A stretch of 64,000 bases of DNA from Liquorilactobacillus sucicola DSM 21376 = JCM 15457 (GTDB lineage: Bacteria; Bacillota; Bacilli; Lactobacillales; Lactobacillaceae). The stretch is taken from NCBI RefSeq assembly GCF_000612445.1, contig NZ_BALC01000003.1, positions 338,419 through 402,418 of the forward strand. Reading direction: 5' to 3'. The position numbers and the translations under genes were made by a program. Positions 18,170 to 28,213 of the stretch are shown here, piece by piece (the first letter of the stretch is position 1; the number at the start of each line of letters is the position of its first letter). The notes under the pieces were generated by a model that saw only the letters and a list, made by a program, of their open reading frames with translations, made no database searches and was not told the DNA's origin.

Positions 18170-18694
18170 ATGGCACACACACATCATTCACGAACCCCAA
18201 ATGAACTTGCGGGCGTAACAGAACTAGGTTGCAATAAGACACAATATCCTAATGACTACGATCCGTCAGTCCTCGAAACATTTATCAACAAACATCCTCA
18301 AAATGACTATTTAGTAACTTTTGACGGCTATGAATTTACAAGTTTATGTCCAAAAACAGGGCAGCCAGACTTGGCTAATGTCTTTATTTCATACATTCCA
18401 ACCGAAAAAATGGTTGAGAGCAAGAGCCTTAAACTATATCTTTTCAGTTTTAGAAATCATGGTGATTTTCACGAAGACTGCATGAACATTATCCTTGATG
18501 ATTTATATAAATTGATGAACCCCAAGTACATTGAAGTCTTGGGCTTATTTACACCGCGCGGCGGTATTTCGATCTATCCTTTTGTAAACAGGGTTAACCC
18601 TGCTTTTGAAACTGAAGAATTACGTAACTTGGCTTTTCAAAGAAAACTTCAGTTTCTAAGCAACGTACCTAGTTATGGACGTGCGATCCGCTAA
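18170..18694 (+). CDS. queF: NADPH-dependent 7-cyano-7-deazaguanine reductase
   Basis: This 174-residue YkvM-type (single-domain) QueF reduces preQ0 to preQ1 in queuosine synthesis. The catalytic Cys lies in [11 protein letters not shown] (about residue 60), and the family signature [21 protein letters not shown] is intact. It is the first gene of a queF-queC-queT operon, 14 bases before queC. Start ATG 18170 follows AAAAGGAGAATTGTAA, the ribosome binding site that the candidate riboswitch can sequester. queD and queE are not in the window. Confidence 0.96.
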   Translation: MAHTHHSRTPNELAGVTELGCNKTQYPNDYDPSVLETFINKHPQNDYLVTFDGYEFTSLCPKTGQPDLANVFISYIPTEKMVESKSLKLYLFSFRNHGDFHEDCMNIILDDLYKLMNPKYIEVLGLFTPRGGISIYPFVNRVNPAFETEELRNLAFQRKLQFLSNVPSYGRAIR

Positions 18695-18708
18695 GGGGGA
18701 ATAGATAT

Positions 18709-19413
18709 ATGGGACAAGTAGTTTTACTTTCGGGTGGAATGGACTCAGCCACCTGCTTAGCACTTGCTGTTAGAAAGTATGGTGCTGAGCAAGTTTGCGC
18801 TTTAGCATTTACGTATGGTCAAAAACATGATTTAGAGATTGTTAATGCACGGCAAGTGGCACATTTCTTTGATGTCAAGTTGGTGGAAGCTGCAATCGAT
18901 CGTAAGATATTTACAGGCTCGAATTCGACATTGCTTAAGGGAAATGGCGATATCGAAGAAAAAAGCTATGCTGAAATTATACAAGAAAAGGGCACGGGCA
19001 TTGTTGACACATATGTTCCCTTCCGAAATGGATTAATGCTCTCGCAAGCAGCAGCACTTGCATACAGCATTCAACTGGATGAGGTGGCTTATGGTGCGCA
19101 CAAGGATGATGCCGCAGGAGATGTATACCCTGATTGTTCGCCTGGTTTCTACCAATCGATGAATGCAGCTGTTGCTGCAGGAACAGCAGGTAAGGTAACA
19201 TTGATCGCTCCTTTGATAGAGCTTAATAAAGCTGGTGTTGTACGTCTTGGACGTAAACTGGGTGTTCCTTTTGAACTGACACGTTCATGTTATGAGGGCC
19301 GCAAGTATGCGTGCGGCAAATGTGGAACCTGTCGTGATAGAATCAAGGCTTTTAGAGATAATGGTTTAAAAGATCCAATCAGATATGAGAAAGAACCTGA
19401 TTGGGATAAGTAA
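18709..19413 (+). CDS. queC: 7-cyano-7-deazaguanine synthase
   Basis: The 234-residue ATP-dependent enzyme converts 7-carboxy-7-deazaguanine and ammonia to preQ0. The PP-loop LSGGMDSATCLA is at the N-terminus and the zinc site is at the C-terminus (SCYEGRKYACGKCGTC, four cysteines). Length is typical for QueC (220-240). It lies directly between queF and the transporter gene queT. Start ATG 18709 follows AGGGGGAATAGATAT. Confidence 0.96.
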   Translation: MGQVVLLSGGMDSATCLALAVRKYGAEQVCALAFTYGQKHDLEIVNARQVAHFFDVKLVEAAIDRKIFTGSNSTLLKGNGDIEEKSYAEIIQEKGTGIVDTYVPFRNGLMLSQAAALAYSIQLDEVAYGAHKDDAAGDVYPDCSPGFYQSMNAAVAAGTAGKVTLIAPLIELNKAGVVRLGRKLGVPFELTRSCYEGRKYACGKCGTCRDRIKAFRDNGLKDPIRYEKEPDWDK

Positions 19414-19437
19414 TGGATACAAAATGAGGGTTAAAAT

Positions 19438-19932
19438 ATGAAAAATATTAAATTAATAACAATAAATGCTGTATTGGCTGCAGTTTATGTCCTACTAACA
19501 ATGCTTTTTGCCAGTTTTTCTTTTGGCGTTATTCAGGTCAGAGTTGCAACGGCGCTTTATCAATTAATAGCATATGATAAAAAATACTTCTGGGGCATGG
19601 TCTTGGGAGTAACAATCGCTAACCTCTTATTTAGCCCCCTTGGCTTGATAGATGTTGTGGTTGGCTGGGGAGTAACTGGTCTCGGATTGGCCCTGGCTAT
19701 TTTGATCAATAAAAAAATAAAGAACATTAATATACGTGCGTTAGTCGTGGGGCTTTGCGTATCTTTAGGAATGATCTTCGTTGCACTGGAGCTAGCCTAC
19801 ATTTCGCAGGTACCATTCTGGATAACTTATCTTTACTTGATAGCTGGTCAAGCTGTCTCTCAAGTCATTGGCTATGTATTGTTTGGAATAATAAATACTA
19901 AAATCGAGATAAATAATTTACTTAAGGAATAG
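19438..19932 (+). CDS. queT: QueT-family queuosine-precursor transporter
   Basis: The 164-residue membrane protein has about five to six hydrophobic helices (LITINAVLAAVYVLLTMLF, VLGVTIANLLFSPLG, WGVTGLGLALAILI, LVVGLCVSLGMIFVAL, QVIGYVLFGII). It carries the FGVIQVRVATALYQL segment typical of QueT (COG4708), a substrate-binding S component of energy-coupling factor importers for preQ0/preQ1. The queF-queC context supports the assignment. It ends the operon and is followed by a terminator. Confidence 0.92.
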   Translation: MKNIKLITINAVLAAVYVLLTMLFASFSFGVIQVRVATALYQLIAYDKKYFWGMVLGVTIANLLFSPLGLIDVVVGWGVTGLGLALAILINKKIKNINIRALVVGLCVSLGMIFVALELAYISQVPFWITYLYLIAGQAVSQVIGYVLFGIINTKIEINNLLKE

Positions 19933-19943
19933 GAAATGTACAC

Positions 19944-19975
19944 GCCGCAAGACTCTAATGTTTTGCGGCTTTTTT
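19944..19975 (+). terminator. Terminator of queF-queC-queT
   Basis: GCCGCAA and TTGCGGC stem with a 12-nt loop, then six T. Confidence 0.85.
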
Positions 19976-20082
19976 ATGATTAGCAATGCGATACAATGAT
20001 TTTTTCGACAAGAGCATTATACAAGATGCTTCTCTAGCCTTGCTTAATGTGATGAACTAAGATTAAAATCAAAGCAGCTGTC

Positions 20083-20099
20083 AAACAAACGCTTTCAAA
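20083..20099. promoter_or_regulatory. Candidate cre (CcpA) site upstream of the amidase
   Basis: Read on the minus strand, TTTGAAAGCGTTTGTTT matches the catabolite-responsive consensus WTGAAARCGYTTWC except in the last positions. It lies 23 bases before the amidase start, where CcpA would repress. Confidence 0.5.
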
Positions 20100-20121
20100 C
20101 AGAGCGAAAGGACTGATAATT

Positions 20122-21596
20122 ATGGAATTAGATGCAGTGGGTATGTCTGAAGCGATCCGTAGTGGAAAATTAGACCGGGTAAAACTTGTTAAGCAAAGCT
20201 ATCAGAAGATAGATAAGCTAAACTGTAAGTTGAATGCGGTGATTTATCGAAGGGATAAACGGGCACTGCAAGAAGCTGCTCAGTTTGTTGATAAGGGGCA
20301 GCCTTTTGCAGGTATTCCCTTGCTGTTGAAGGGGTTGGGACAAAGTCTTGCAGGAGAACGAGATACTAATGGGGCACGTCTGCTACAGAATAATTATGCT
20401 GCGACAACTGATAATTTTGTTAGGCGGCTTGAACAGGCAGGATTCATCATTATAGGTCAAACCAATATTCCAGAGTTCGGATTCAAAAATATTACTGACC
20501 CAGTTTTATATGGGCCAGCACGCAATCCATGGAATCTTCAATATTCACCTGGTGGTTCATCAGGCGGCTCAGCAAGTGCAGCTGCTGCCGGAATCGTTCC
20601 TCTTGCGGCTGGAAATGACGGTGGTGGTTCTATCAGGATACCTGCCTCTTTTGCAGGCTTGATTGGCCTAAAGCAACGAGAGGGCGTGTTCCTGTTGGAC
20701 CGGGCTCTTGGCGTGGCTGGCAAGGGGCATCCATTAATTTTGGTTTAACTAAGTCAATTCGAGATACAGCTACTCTATTGGATACTTTGCAGGTTCTCCA
20801 GCCGGCGGCACCCTTTCAAACGCCAATAATCAAGCCTGGTTTTATGGCACGCTTGGAACAGCCTTTAAAGAAAAACTTAAAAGTTGCTTATAGTACCGAG
20901 TCCCCTGTCGGCTCAGAGGTAAGTGAAGAGGCTAAGTTGGCTGTTTCTGAAGCAGTTGATTTTTTGAATGCTCAAGGTATTCAAACAGAGAAGGTTACGA
21001 ACCCATTAAATGGTCCAGAACTAATGAGAAGTTACTATATTGTTAATTCTGGGGAAACTGCCAGCATGTTTGAAAAAATTGAAAAACAATTAGGTCGGCA
21101 GGTAACTGTAGATGACATGGAACTGACTACCTGGGTCATTTATCAGGCAGGACTATTATTGAGTGCAAAAGATTACAGTCAAACACTGAGCCTTTGGGAT
21201 GAGGCTAGTGCGGTAATGGACCAATTATATGACAGTTATGATTTATACTTAACGCCAACTACAGCGTATACAGCACCTAAAATCGATGCGAAACTAATTA
21301 CGGATGAAAGTATTGACAAAATGCGTCATGTAACGGAACTCGGAAAAGAAGAGCGGCTAGATCTGATTTATGAATTTTTCGATGCCAGCTTAAAATTGAC
21401 GCCCTTTACACAGCAGGCGAATATGACTGGACAACCCGCAATCAGTTTACCGACGTTTATATCTAAAAAAGGATTGCCACTGGGAATTCAGTTTATTGGA
21501 CGAAAAGGTGATGAAAGTACCCTGTTGCAGGTAGGGCAATTGTTTGAGCAAAAACACAAGTTTAAAATGCTGCGCAAAACAGATATTTTGCAGTGA
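20122..21596 (+). pseudogene. Amidase signature family protein, frameshifted
   Basis: Two frames together make one amidase of about 490 residues, a hydrolase of the amidase signature family (amide substrates, Ser-cisSer-Lys mechanism). The first part (20122-20748) has the catalytic Lys in LLLKGLGQ, the [16 protein letters not shown] loop and [21 protein letters not shown]. The second part contains the C-terminal half (TKSIRDTATLLDTL to GLPLGIQFIGRKGDESTLLQ). The break is at about 20671-20674: one extra G in CTAAAGCAACG restores [18 protein letters not shown]. Nothing else is damaged, so it is either a very recent pseudogene or a base-calling error. The substrate is unknown. Confidence 0.82.
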
Positions 21597-21683
21597 CAGA
21601 TGAACGATATTGAAGCGGATACAGTGACCATGCGTAATTTATGGCTAAAAAATTATTTATGTAATGCTTTTAGACGAAACAGC

Positions 21684-21743
21684 AAGGGACTAGATCATAG
21701 GGGGCTAGCTCAGAACCCCTTATTTTGATCCAGCCCTTTTTTA
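21684..21743 (+). terminator. Terminator after the amidase
   Basis: AAGGGACTAGATCA pairs with TGATCCAGCCCTT around an inner GGGG/CCCC hairpin, followed by T6. A TTAGACGAAA block upstream is shared with the dispersed intergenic repeat. Confidence 0.75.
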
Positions 21744-21766
21744 TATAAACTAATGTGCTTCAGCAA

Positions 21767-22325
21767 TTAGACTTGGGTAATCTTTTTCAAAGCTTTTAAT
21801 AAAGTTTGTGTGACCTCTTCAGGTGGTTCAGGTGTTTTTTTTGTCAGCCAATGCTGCAATACGTTCCAGAAACCGCCAGTTGAAAAGCTCATAATGTAAT
21901 TAATCTCAGAAGGTGACCCTTGAACATGCCAAGGGACTTGAAACATATCGTAAATTTTTGAGGACTCAGGAGTCCAAACGAACAATAAGCGGCTGAATAA
22001 GCCATTTTCAATCAATAAGTGCAATGTGTTTTTTTCTGACCACCAAAAATCGAAAAAAAACTCTTAATACATTTTCAAAAGAAGATGTTGACATTTCGAT
22101 AGCCTTTAATCTTCGAAGATAGCGGTCGATTGCGTCATGGCAGTAATAGTCGACTAAATCACTTTTGCACTTAAAGGAGCGGTAAAAGGTTCGTCTTGAT
22201 AGCTGCGCCTCAGCAGCAATCGCCGAAATCGTGATGTCTTGGTAGCTCTGCTGGTGTAATAAACGTACAAATCCTTCCCATAACCAGGTGCGCGATTGTT
22301 CTGCTATTTTTTGTTTTCCGTTCAT
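21767..22325 (-). pseudogene. TetR-family regulator, frameshifted
   Basis: The N-terminal part (ATG 22325, MNGKQKIAEQSRTWLWEGF) contains a TetR HTH (SYQDITISAIAAEAQLSRRTFYRSFKCKSDLVDYY). The C-terminal part continues in another frame down to 21767 (HLLIENGLFSRLLFVWTPES, FSTGGFWNVLQHWLTK). The frames join in a run of eight A at 22053-22060 (plus strand): with seven, the protein reads VFFDFWWSEKNTLHLLIENG, as in this TetR subfamily. It is divergent from an MFS exporter, the classic repressor/drug-pump layout. A homopolymer sequencing error is a serious alternative to a real mutation. Confidence 0.8.
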
Positions 22326-22385
22326 TTTGTAATCCCCCTTGTCTGTCACAAAACATGTAGCTTTGTAGCACATTGCTTAAAACTA

Positions 22386-22458
22386 TTGATATTTTTTGTC
22401 TCCTTATTATACTTAGTCTTAGATGTCACAATTGTAACCTAAAGCAACATGTGTGACA
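22386..22458 (+). promoter_or_regulatory. MFS promoter with candidate TetR operator
   Basis: TTGATA (22386-22391), 16-nt spacer, TATACT (22408-22413). Immediately downstream TGTCACA (22424-22430) and TGTGACA (22452-22458) form an inverted repeat. A third TGTCACA (22344-22350) lies near the tetR start on the other side. The repeated TGTCACA word flanking both genes is a plausible operator for the divergent TetR protein. Confidence 0.55.
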
Positions 22459-22473
22459 AGAAAGAGGGGGAAA

Positions 22474-24308
22474 ATGGAGAAAATAATTAGAAAAATTAGT
22501 TTTATTGGATTATCAATTGCAATGTTTATGGGGATTCTGGACAGCACGATTGTAAACATTGCTCTACCTAGTATCATGAACCACTTTAGTGCAAATTTAA
22601 CAGATACAAGTTGGATCGTGACGACGTATGTGTTAGCATTGGCGATTTTTACAGTTACGAGTGCAAAGCTGGCAGATCAGTATGGCAGAAAGAAATTAAT
22701 GCTTTTGGGATTGACTTTATTTGGCGGTTTTTCCGCAGCATGTATGTTTGCACCATCATTATTCTGGTTGAGTGTCTTCCGATTTGTGCAAGGAGTGGGA
22801 GGAGCGATTATTACACCTGTGGTTTTGCCGATGGGAATTGAAATTTTTGGTAAAGAAAAACTTCCACTAATTACCAGTGCAGTTGGGGCAATTAGTGCTT
22901 TGGCGGCTGCTAGTGGTCCGCCATTGGGGGGAGTTATCTTGCGCTATTTTAGTTGGCATTGGATTTTCGGACTCAATGTTCCTTTGGCACTAAGTTCTTT
23001 TTTATTGATTTCAGTGCTGGTAAAAGAAACGCGCGATGAAACTAGCAGTAAAAAGATCGATTGGTTGGGAATTCTGAGTTTATCCCTTGCTTTATTTGGT
23101 ATTACATTTGGGCTATTGAAAGGGCGAGATTATGGTTGGAGCTCGCTGGTTATTAGCGGGAGCTTGTTATGTGGGGCAATCATGATCATTGTTTTTATAT
23201 TAATTGAAAAAAGAATTTCAACTCCAATGATTGATTTAAAATTATTCAAAATTTTTCCGTTCACGGCTTCATGTTTAGTTTATTTTATAATTGCGATAGC
23301 CCTTATCTGTCCGTCTCTGATAATGAATTATTTTTTGCAAAATGTCTTGAATTATTCTGCCTTAAGCGCTGCATTAGTTATCGCACCGGTCTCGTTGACA
23401 GTTGCAGTTGCTATGCCGTTAGGAACTAAATTAGCGGCAAAAGTCGGTGCAGCAGCAGTAAATTTCAGTGGAATGTTGATAGTCGGCCTGAGTTTGCTAT
23501 TATTAGCACTGATTAAAACCAACACACCGAAAATTATAATGATTATCTTTTTGATAGTTCATGGTTTGGGATTTGGTTTTGCAAATCAGTCGATAGTATC
23601 GGCTATCAAACACTCCCTAAAAGTAAGAGCGGTTTAGGATCGGGAATAGTTAATACTGGCAGACAGTTAGGAATGTGTTTAGGAATAGCTATTCTTGTAA
23701 CCATCCTGAATGTGCATTTAGATAATGCTAAACAAAATGTAAAAACAGATGCGCTTCAGACTATAAGTCGAAAGACACTTTCACCAGATGTCAAACGTAC
23801 TGCAAGTAATCAAGTTAGAAGAGTTTTTCGACAAAAAGAGCAGACAAACAGTAAGTCGGGCAAGAAACAGATGCAAGAGTTGAGAAGAAATGTTAAGGAG
23901 GCGGCAACGAAAACTGAGCGGCTTCCGCGACCGGTAGAAAATGAATACTTGAAAAAAATGTATGATGGTAGTCATAAGCTTAGCCAGTCTTCGGAACAAG
24001 TTGCCGAAAGAATAAATGAATTGAGTAGAATAAGGCAGACAAATGATGTAAAAACTACAAGTTCAATGGTGAATGCGCAACACCATATAACGAGTGCGGT
24101 ATCCGAAATATCTGCTGGACAAGCCAAAATAACACAGGCTATTGCACTTGTTGCTCAAACTGAAGAATTAAAAGAAACACTGCGTCATATTGAGCATACA
24201 AAGAACACTAAAATAACGGAAGCATTCAGCAAAACTTATATTTTTGCAGCGGCTTTTGTACTGTTTTGTTCACCAATCGCATTATGGTCAGAAAAAAAGT
24301 TGCGGTAG
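22474..24308 (+). pseudogene. MFS exporter of the DHA2 (14-TM) family with a long TM13-TM14 insertion, frameshifted
   Basis: From ATG 22474 (SD GAGGGGG) the protein shows the DHA2 start FMGILDSTIVNIALPSIM, the ADQYGRKKLMLLG loop and many helices. The frame stops at 23637 but continues in another frame to 24308; one extra base in the CCC at 23615-23617 restores HSPKSKSGLGSGIVNTGRQLGM, which is family-typical. The C-terminal part has TM13 (GIAILVTILNVHL), then about 155 hydrophilic residues with coiled-coil-like heptads (SEQVAERINELSRI, QAKITQAIALVAQTEELKETLRHIEH), then a last helix YIFAAAFVLFCSPIALW. Such a long extracytoplasmic loop is unusual. The divergent TetR gene suggests drug-inducible efflux. 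Confidence 0.8.
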
Positions 24309-24368
24309 TGAACAGTTTTCTTATAGCATTTGATTTTTTAGATAGGTTTGGCGAATCAAAATATATTA

Positions 24369-24436
24369 ATTGCAAAACATTGCTAGAGATCTACAACAGA
24401 TAATTTTGCTGCAGATCTCTAGCAATGTTTTGCAAT
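24369..24436. repeat. Perfect 24-bp inverted repeat
   Basis: The arms 24369-24392 and 24413-24436 (starting ATTGCAAAACATTGCT and ending AGCAATGTTTTGCAAT) are perfect reverse complements around a 20-base loop. There is no T-run on either side, so it is not a standard terminator. It lies between the MFS stop and the convergent MerR gene. Confidence 0.9.
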
Positions 24437-24548
24437 ACAAATATTACTGTATTTTCAACACCGATTTTACTTCGAAGAATGGCTTGAAGATTATATTTAG
24501 GAAAGTACATGTTTATAGCGAATTCGAAGGTCTTGTCGCAATGCTTGT

Positions 24549-24998
24549 TTAGTTCAGCTCAAAACGAGATTGGCTGCCTTCAATACGAAGGCAAAGATTC
24601 TTGCTGGGCTCAGGATCGAAGAGCCCTAAATCAATGAGTGTATACTCAGGTGTTTTCTTTATCTCTTGCAAGCGTGCATGTGTGGCTTTTTTGATATCCT
24701 TGAAAGTTTGGGAGTAATAAGATGCTTTTTTTGCAGCAACTGCTAGGGTAAAACCCTTATTTTGGAAAAATTTAATAGCATATATTTGGAAAACTATATC
24801 AAATTTAAATTGATTTTTTTTCTCAGCAGAACACGGCTGGATATATCCCTTCTGACTCCAGTAACGCAGTTTGTTTTGCGGAACTTCAGTAATAGATGCT
24901 AATTCAGAAAAACCTAAATTAAGTTTACTGTCTTCTAATATTTTTCGTACGAAGTCATAAAAATCGATAACCTCTGTAGGCTTGGTTGGTTTATCCAT
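24549..24998 (-). CDS. MerR-family transcriptional regulator
   Basis: The 149-residue protein has a MerR-type winged HTH in its middle (GFSELASITEVPQNKLRYWSQKGYIQP) and a helical segment after it (FDIVFQIYAIKFFQNKGFTLAVAAKKA). The N-terminus has about 25 extra residues (KPTKPTEVIDFYDFVRKIL). Start ATG 24998 is chosen because GGGAGGTTATT precedes it. It is divergent from an MFS multidrug permease and presumably regulates it. Confidence 0.85.
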   Translation of the reverse strand: MDKPTKPTEVIDFYDFVRKILEDSKLNLGFSELASITEVPQNKLRYWSQKGYIQPCSAEKKNQFKFDIVFQIYAIKFFQNKGFTLAVAAKKASYYSQTFKDIKKATHARLQEIKKTPEYTLIDLGLFDPEPSKNLCLRIEGSQSRFELN

Positions 24999-25141
24999 AA
25001 TAACCTCCCTATGGTAGATGTTTAAGACTATTATAAATAAAAACAATAATATTGTAAACCTACTTTACATAAGTGTTATAAAAAGTTATAATGCAAAGTG
25101 CACTTTTGATAATTGAATACAGTAGTGAAAGAAGGAATAAA

Positions 25142-26622
25142 ATGTCTGAAGCAAATGACAACAAAAATAAGGGCTATAATCTTTTTTTGTTAGTAGCCAT
25201 ATTATTGATAGGAACTTTTTGTACCGTTTTGAACCAAACGATTCTGGCGACAGCCTTACCAACTTTAATGAAGGCGTTCGATGTTTCAACGTCTACTGTC
25301 CAGTGGCTGACCACTGGCTTTTTAATGGTCAATGGGGTAATGATCCCTGTCTCAGCTTGGTTGTCAACACGTTTTAATACTAAATGGCTGTACATTGTGG
25401 CCATGAGTATCTTTGAAGTTGGAACAATAATTGCGTGGACAGCCCCGACTTTTTCGTTTCTACTTGCAGGACGCTTGATCCAAGCAGTGGGTGTTGGTAT
25501 TTCGATGCCGCTTTTGCAAAATATTATGCTCTCTGTCTTTCCTGCAAACAAGCGTGGTGTCGCAATGGGAATGGCAGGGGTTGTTATTGGAGTTGCACCT
25601 GCAATCGGACCGACCTTGTCAGGTTTTGTGATTGATACATGGCATTGGCGGGATTTGTTCGGAATGATTGTTCCGATTGTTGCAATTGTGATCGTATTAT
25701 CATTTTTCTTTATGAAACCAGTGTTGAAAACGACTAAGTCAAAACTCGACTGGGTCTCATTGACGCTTTCGACAGTTGGGTTTGGGTCTCTTCTGTATGG
25801 TTTTTCATCTGTCGGGGACAATGGTTGGACCTCGACGATAGTATTATCAACTCTTGCATTGGGCGCGATTGTTATTGTGATCTTTGGTTGGCGACAATTA
25901 AAGATAGACAAACCATTTCTTGAACTTCGTGTTTTTTCATCGGCAGAGTTCACCATCGCAACGATTCTAAGTTCAGTAGTAATGGTTGCCATGGTTGGGG
26001 TTGAGATGATAATTCCAATGTATCTGCAAATGATCCATGGCATGAGTGCCTTTCATTCAGGTTTACTATTACTGCCAGGGGCACTTATGATGGCCGTTAT
26101 GAGTCCAATAACTGGAAAAACTTTTGATCGTATCGGTGCGCGCAGATTGGCTATCTTAGGACTCTTTCTTCTAACTGTCGGAACGATACCTTTTGTTATG
26201 ATCACGAAGCAGACACCGGTATTGTACATTGTCTTACTGTACGCACTTAGGATGTTTGGTATTTCGATGGTCATGATGCCGGCAACAACGGCTGGGATGA
26301 ATGCTTTACCACTTCAACTGATATCACATGGGACAGCCGTTAATAATACGGTCCGGCAAGTTGCTAGTTCGATTGGAACGGCGATTTTGGTTTCAGTTTT
26401 ATCAAACACAACTAAAGGCAGATGCCTGGCAAACATTTACTACATTCAGAACCGTTAGAATACAAACTTAAGGCGATTCAAGCAACAATGACAGGTTATC
26501 ATGCAGCTTTTTGGATCGCAGTCGGTTTTAGTGTAGTTGGTTTCGGATTGGCATTCTTTTTGAGTGATAAAAGCAAAATGATTAATAAAAGTTTAGAGGA
26601 TGATGAAGGGGGGAAAGCTTAA
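25142..26622 (+). pseudogene. MFS multidrug permease (EmrB/QacA, DHA2), frameshifted near the C-terminus
   Basis: From ATG 25142 (SD AAGGA) the product shows VLNQTILATALPTLMKAFDV, GRLIQAVGVGISMPLLQN, APAIGPTLSGFV and many helices of the 14-TM DHA2 family. The frame ends at 26458 in SNTTKGRCLANIYY. One extra A in AACTAAAGGCAG (26414-26416) gives TKRQMPGKHLLHSEPLEYKLKAIQATMTGYHAAFWIAVGFS and an intact C-terminus to 26622. Its stop overlaps the ATG of the DUF4811 gene (TAATG). The divergent MerR gene is the probable regulator. The lesion could be a sequencing error. Confidence 0.82.
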
Positions 26623-27350
26623 TGGTCGTTGTTACATTGGTTATCGGTGCAATTGCTATTTTTGCAAGTTTCATCTATATCGAAAGATTACTTCCTAGAT
26701 TAATTTGCACGGTTGTTGCAGGTGCTATCTTATTGGGCTCGATCGCTGGAATCGTCGGCAACTACTACGAGCACTTTGGGATGCATAAAGTTACGACAAC
26801 TAGTTCAAAACAGATTTATTCAGCAGATACGACTGGAAAGATGAAAATGATCCTCTTTCAGCCGATTGGAACGGCTGGAAAAGAAAATGTTTATATTTAT
26901 ACTAAGAAGGCAAATGCAAAAAAAGTGAGCCACACGAAAGCAAATGAATACACCAATAACAAGCTTTCACGCATAAAAAGCAACAAAGCATATGTAAGAA
27001 AAACAGAGGTTCGTTGGCAATATAAGTCCGATGCGTACAAATTTTGGTTTGGTATCGCGGACAATAATAACAAACTGGTAAAAAGTACGAATCATTTCTA
27101 TATTCCAAACGAATGGTTTGTTTTATCCACAACCCAAGCTAAGGAATTAAGAAAGCAGATGTCTAGTCAAAGCTTCCAAGCACAAGCAAAAAAACAAGCA
27201 ACAGCCTATGTTGGAAGCAAAATGAAAGAAGCAATCATGAAAGATCCAAGTTTGATGACCGATAAAAAGCGGCAAGGTGAATTGGGTCAAAAATTTGCAG
27301 CCGAATATCAGGCCGTACTGTTGAAAGAAACGATTGCTAAGTTAAAATAA
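26622..27350 (+). CDS. DUF4811 protein, partner of the MDR permease
   Basis: The 242-residue product has two N-terminal helices (VTLVIGAIAIFASFIYIE and LICTVVAGAILLGSIAGIVG) and an extracytoplasmic part starting HFGMHKVTTTSSKQI. That part includes PIGTAGKENVYIYTKKA and a charged, Gln/Lys-rich C-terminal helix region. This matches DUF4811 proteins that commonly follow DHA2 permeases in lactobacilli. Function is not known; the overlapping start (TAATG) implies coupled translation and perhaps a complex with the permease. Confidence 0.87.
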   Translation: MVVVTLVIGAIAIFASFIYIERLLPRLICTVVAGAILLGSIAGIVGNYYEHFGMHKVTTTSSKQIYSADTTGKMKMILFQPIGTAGKENVYIYTKKANAKKVSHTKANEYTNNKLSRIKSNKAYVRKTEVRWQYKSDAYKFWFGIADNNNKLVKSTNHFYIPNEWFVLSTTQAKELRKQMSSQSFQAQAKKQATAYVGSKMKEAIMKDPSLMTDKKRQGELGQKFAAEYQAVLLKETIAKLK

Positions 27351-27381
27351 TTTCTGTATTAATTAAAATTTAGTTTACAAG

Positions 27382-27441
27382 AAAAAAAGCTTAGGGTTTC
27401 AACTCCAGCTGCAGCTGGTCAGTTGAAACCCTAAGTTTTTT
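27382..27441. terminator. Bidirectional terminator between DUF4811 and larR
   Basis: AAGCTTAGGGTTTCAACT pairs with AGTTGAAACCCTAAGTTTT around an AGCTGCAGCT core, with A-runs on the left and T-runs on the right, so it can serve both convergent transcripts. Confidence 0.85.
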
Positions 27442-28126
27442 AGTACGCAATATAATCATCTAATTTCTGAACATTGCTAATAATAATGCGACGGTTATTT
27501 GCTGGGCCGCTGCCAAATTCGATAACTTCTTCATCTTTTAACTTGCGCATCATTCGGCTAACACTTGTATGATTAGCGATACCGCAAAAACCTGCAATAT
27601 CTTCGTTGGTAACATTGAAATCAATTATGATTTTTGAGCTGTTCGCCAGAGGCTTTCCAAACTTAAAAGCCATATCACGCAGGAAACTGGCTAAAGCTCC
27701 AAGCTTGCCATTCATTGTCAAGCGCTGCAAACGTGATGAATTTTCAGAAAGACGATGACGATAGTATTGTTTGACATAGTTTTGCAAACGCAGATTTGAA
27801 TTAACATATTGCCAAAACTTGACCCGATTTATTTGATAAAATGTCGCTTCATCAGATTCGATTCTCACATTGAAGGGCTGTTCATCATATTGGAGAGATT
27901 CATCATGTAGTAGTGAGATCACATCCGGCTGATTAATGTAAGAGATGTTGAACTCGCGACCATCCTGCAGGATAACCGAAGTCTTGATGATACCTTCTTT
28001 TAAAATGAAAACACTGGCGGCTTTCAGACCATGAAAAGTCAGATAGGTATGATAGCCCTTAGTGATCGTTGAAATTTGTTTGCTTTTCAGAAAATTTACT
28101 AGGTAATTTATATCTTTGTTTGGCAA
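27440..28126 (-). CDS. larR: Crp/Fnr-family regulator, LarR
   Basis: This 228-residue regulator has an N-terminal cyclic-nucleotide-binding-like beta domain (GLKAASVFILKEGIIKTSVILQDGREFNISY) and a C-terminal Crp-type HTH (TNEDIAGFCGIANHTSVSRMMRKLKDEEVI). In L. plantarum, LarR is a Crp/Fnr regulator divergent from larA that activates the lar operon in response to L-lactate. Position and family here agree. The start is set at TTG 28126 because AGAGG lies 7 bases upstream; the longer frame from 28153 has no ribosome binding site. Confidence 0.88.
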   Translation of the reverse strand: MPNKDINYLVNFLKSKQISTITKGYHTYLTFHGLKAASVFILKEGIIKTSVILQDGREFNISYINQPDVISLLHDESLQYDEQPFNVRIESDEATFYQINRVKFWQYVNSNLRLQNYVKQYYRHRLSENSSRLQRLTMNGKLGALASFLRDMAFKFGKPLANSSKIIIDFNVTNEDIAGFCGIANHTSVSRMMRKLKDEEVIEFGSGPANNRRIIISNVQKLDDYIAY

Positions 28127-28213
28127 AAAATAACCTCTTTTCTCACTTTTCAAAATAGTTATACGTTTTTCTTAGTTATATATTCCTCTCTTAACATCTT
28201 TTTGCATTAACAA

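Noticed and set aside
24370..24552. Small open frame across the 24-bp inverted repeat
   Set aside because: Formed by the palindrome itself; no start signals.
25174..26043. Long minus-strand open frame (289 codons) inside the MFS permease
   Set aside because: It is antisense to a clear transporter gene; its Thr/Ile/Pro-rich product mirrors the hydrophobic codons on the other strand.
20122..27350. Accessory or foreign island with decayed genes
   Set aside because: Composition by eye is like the neighbours, no mobility genes or flanking repeats are seen, and the defects are single-base frame breaks of the same kind as in core genes such as sbcC and rpsN.
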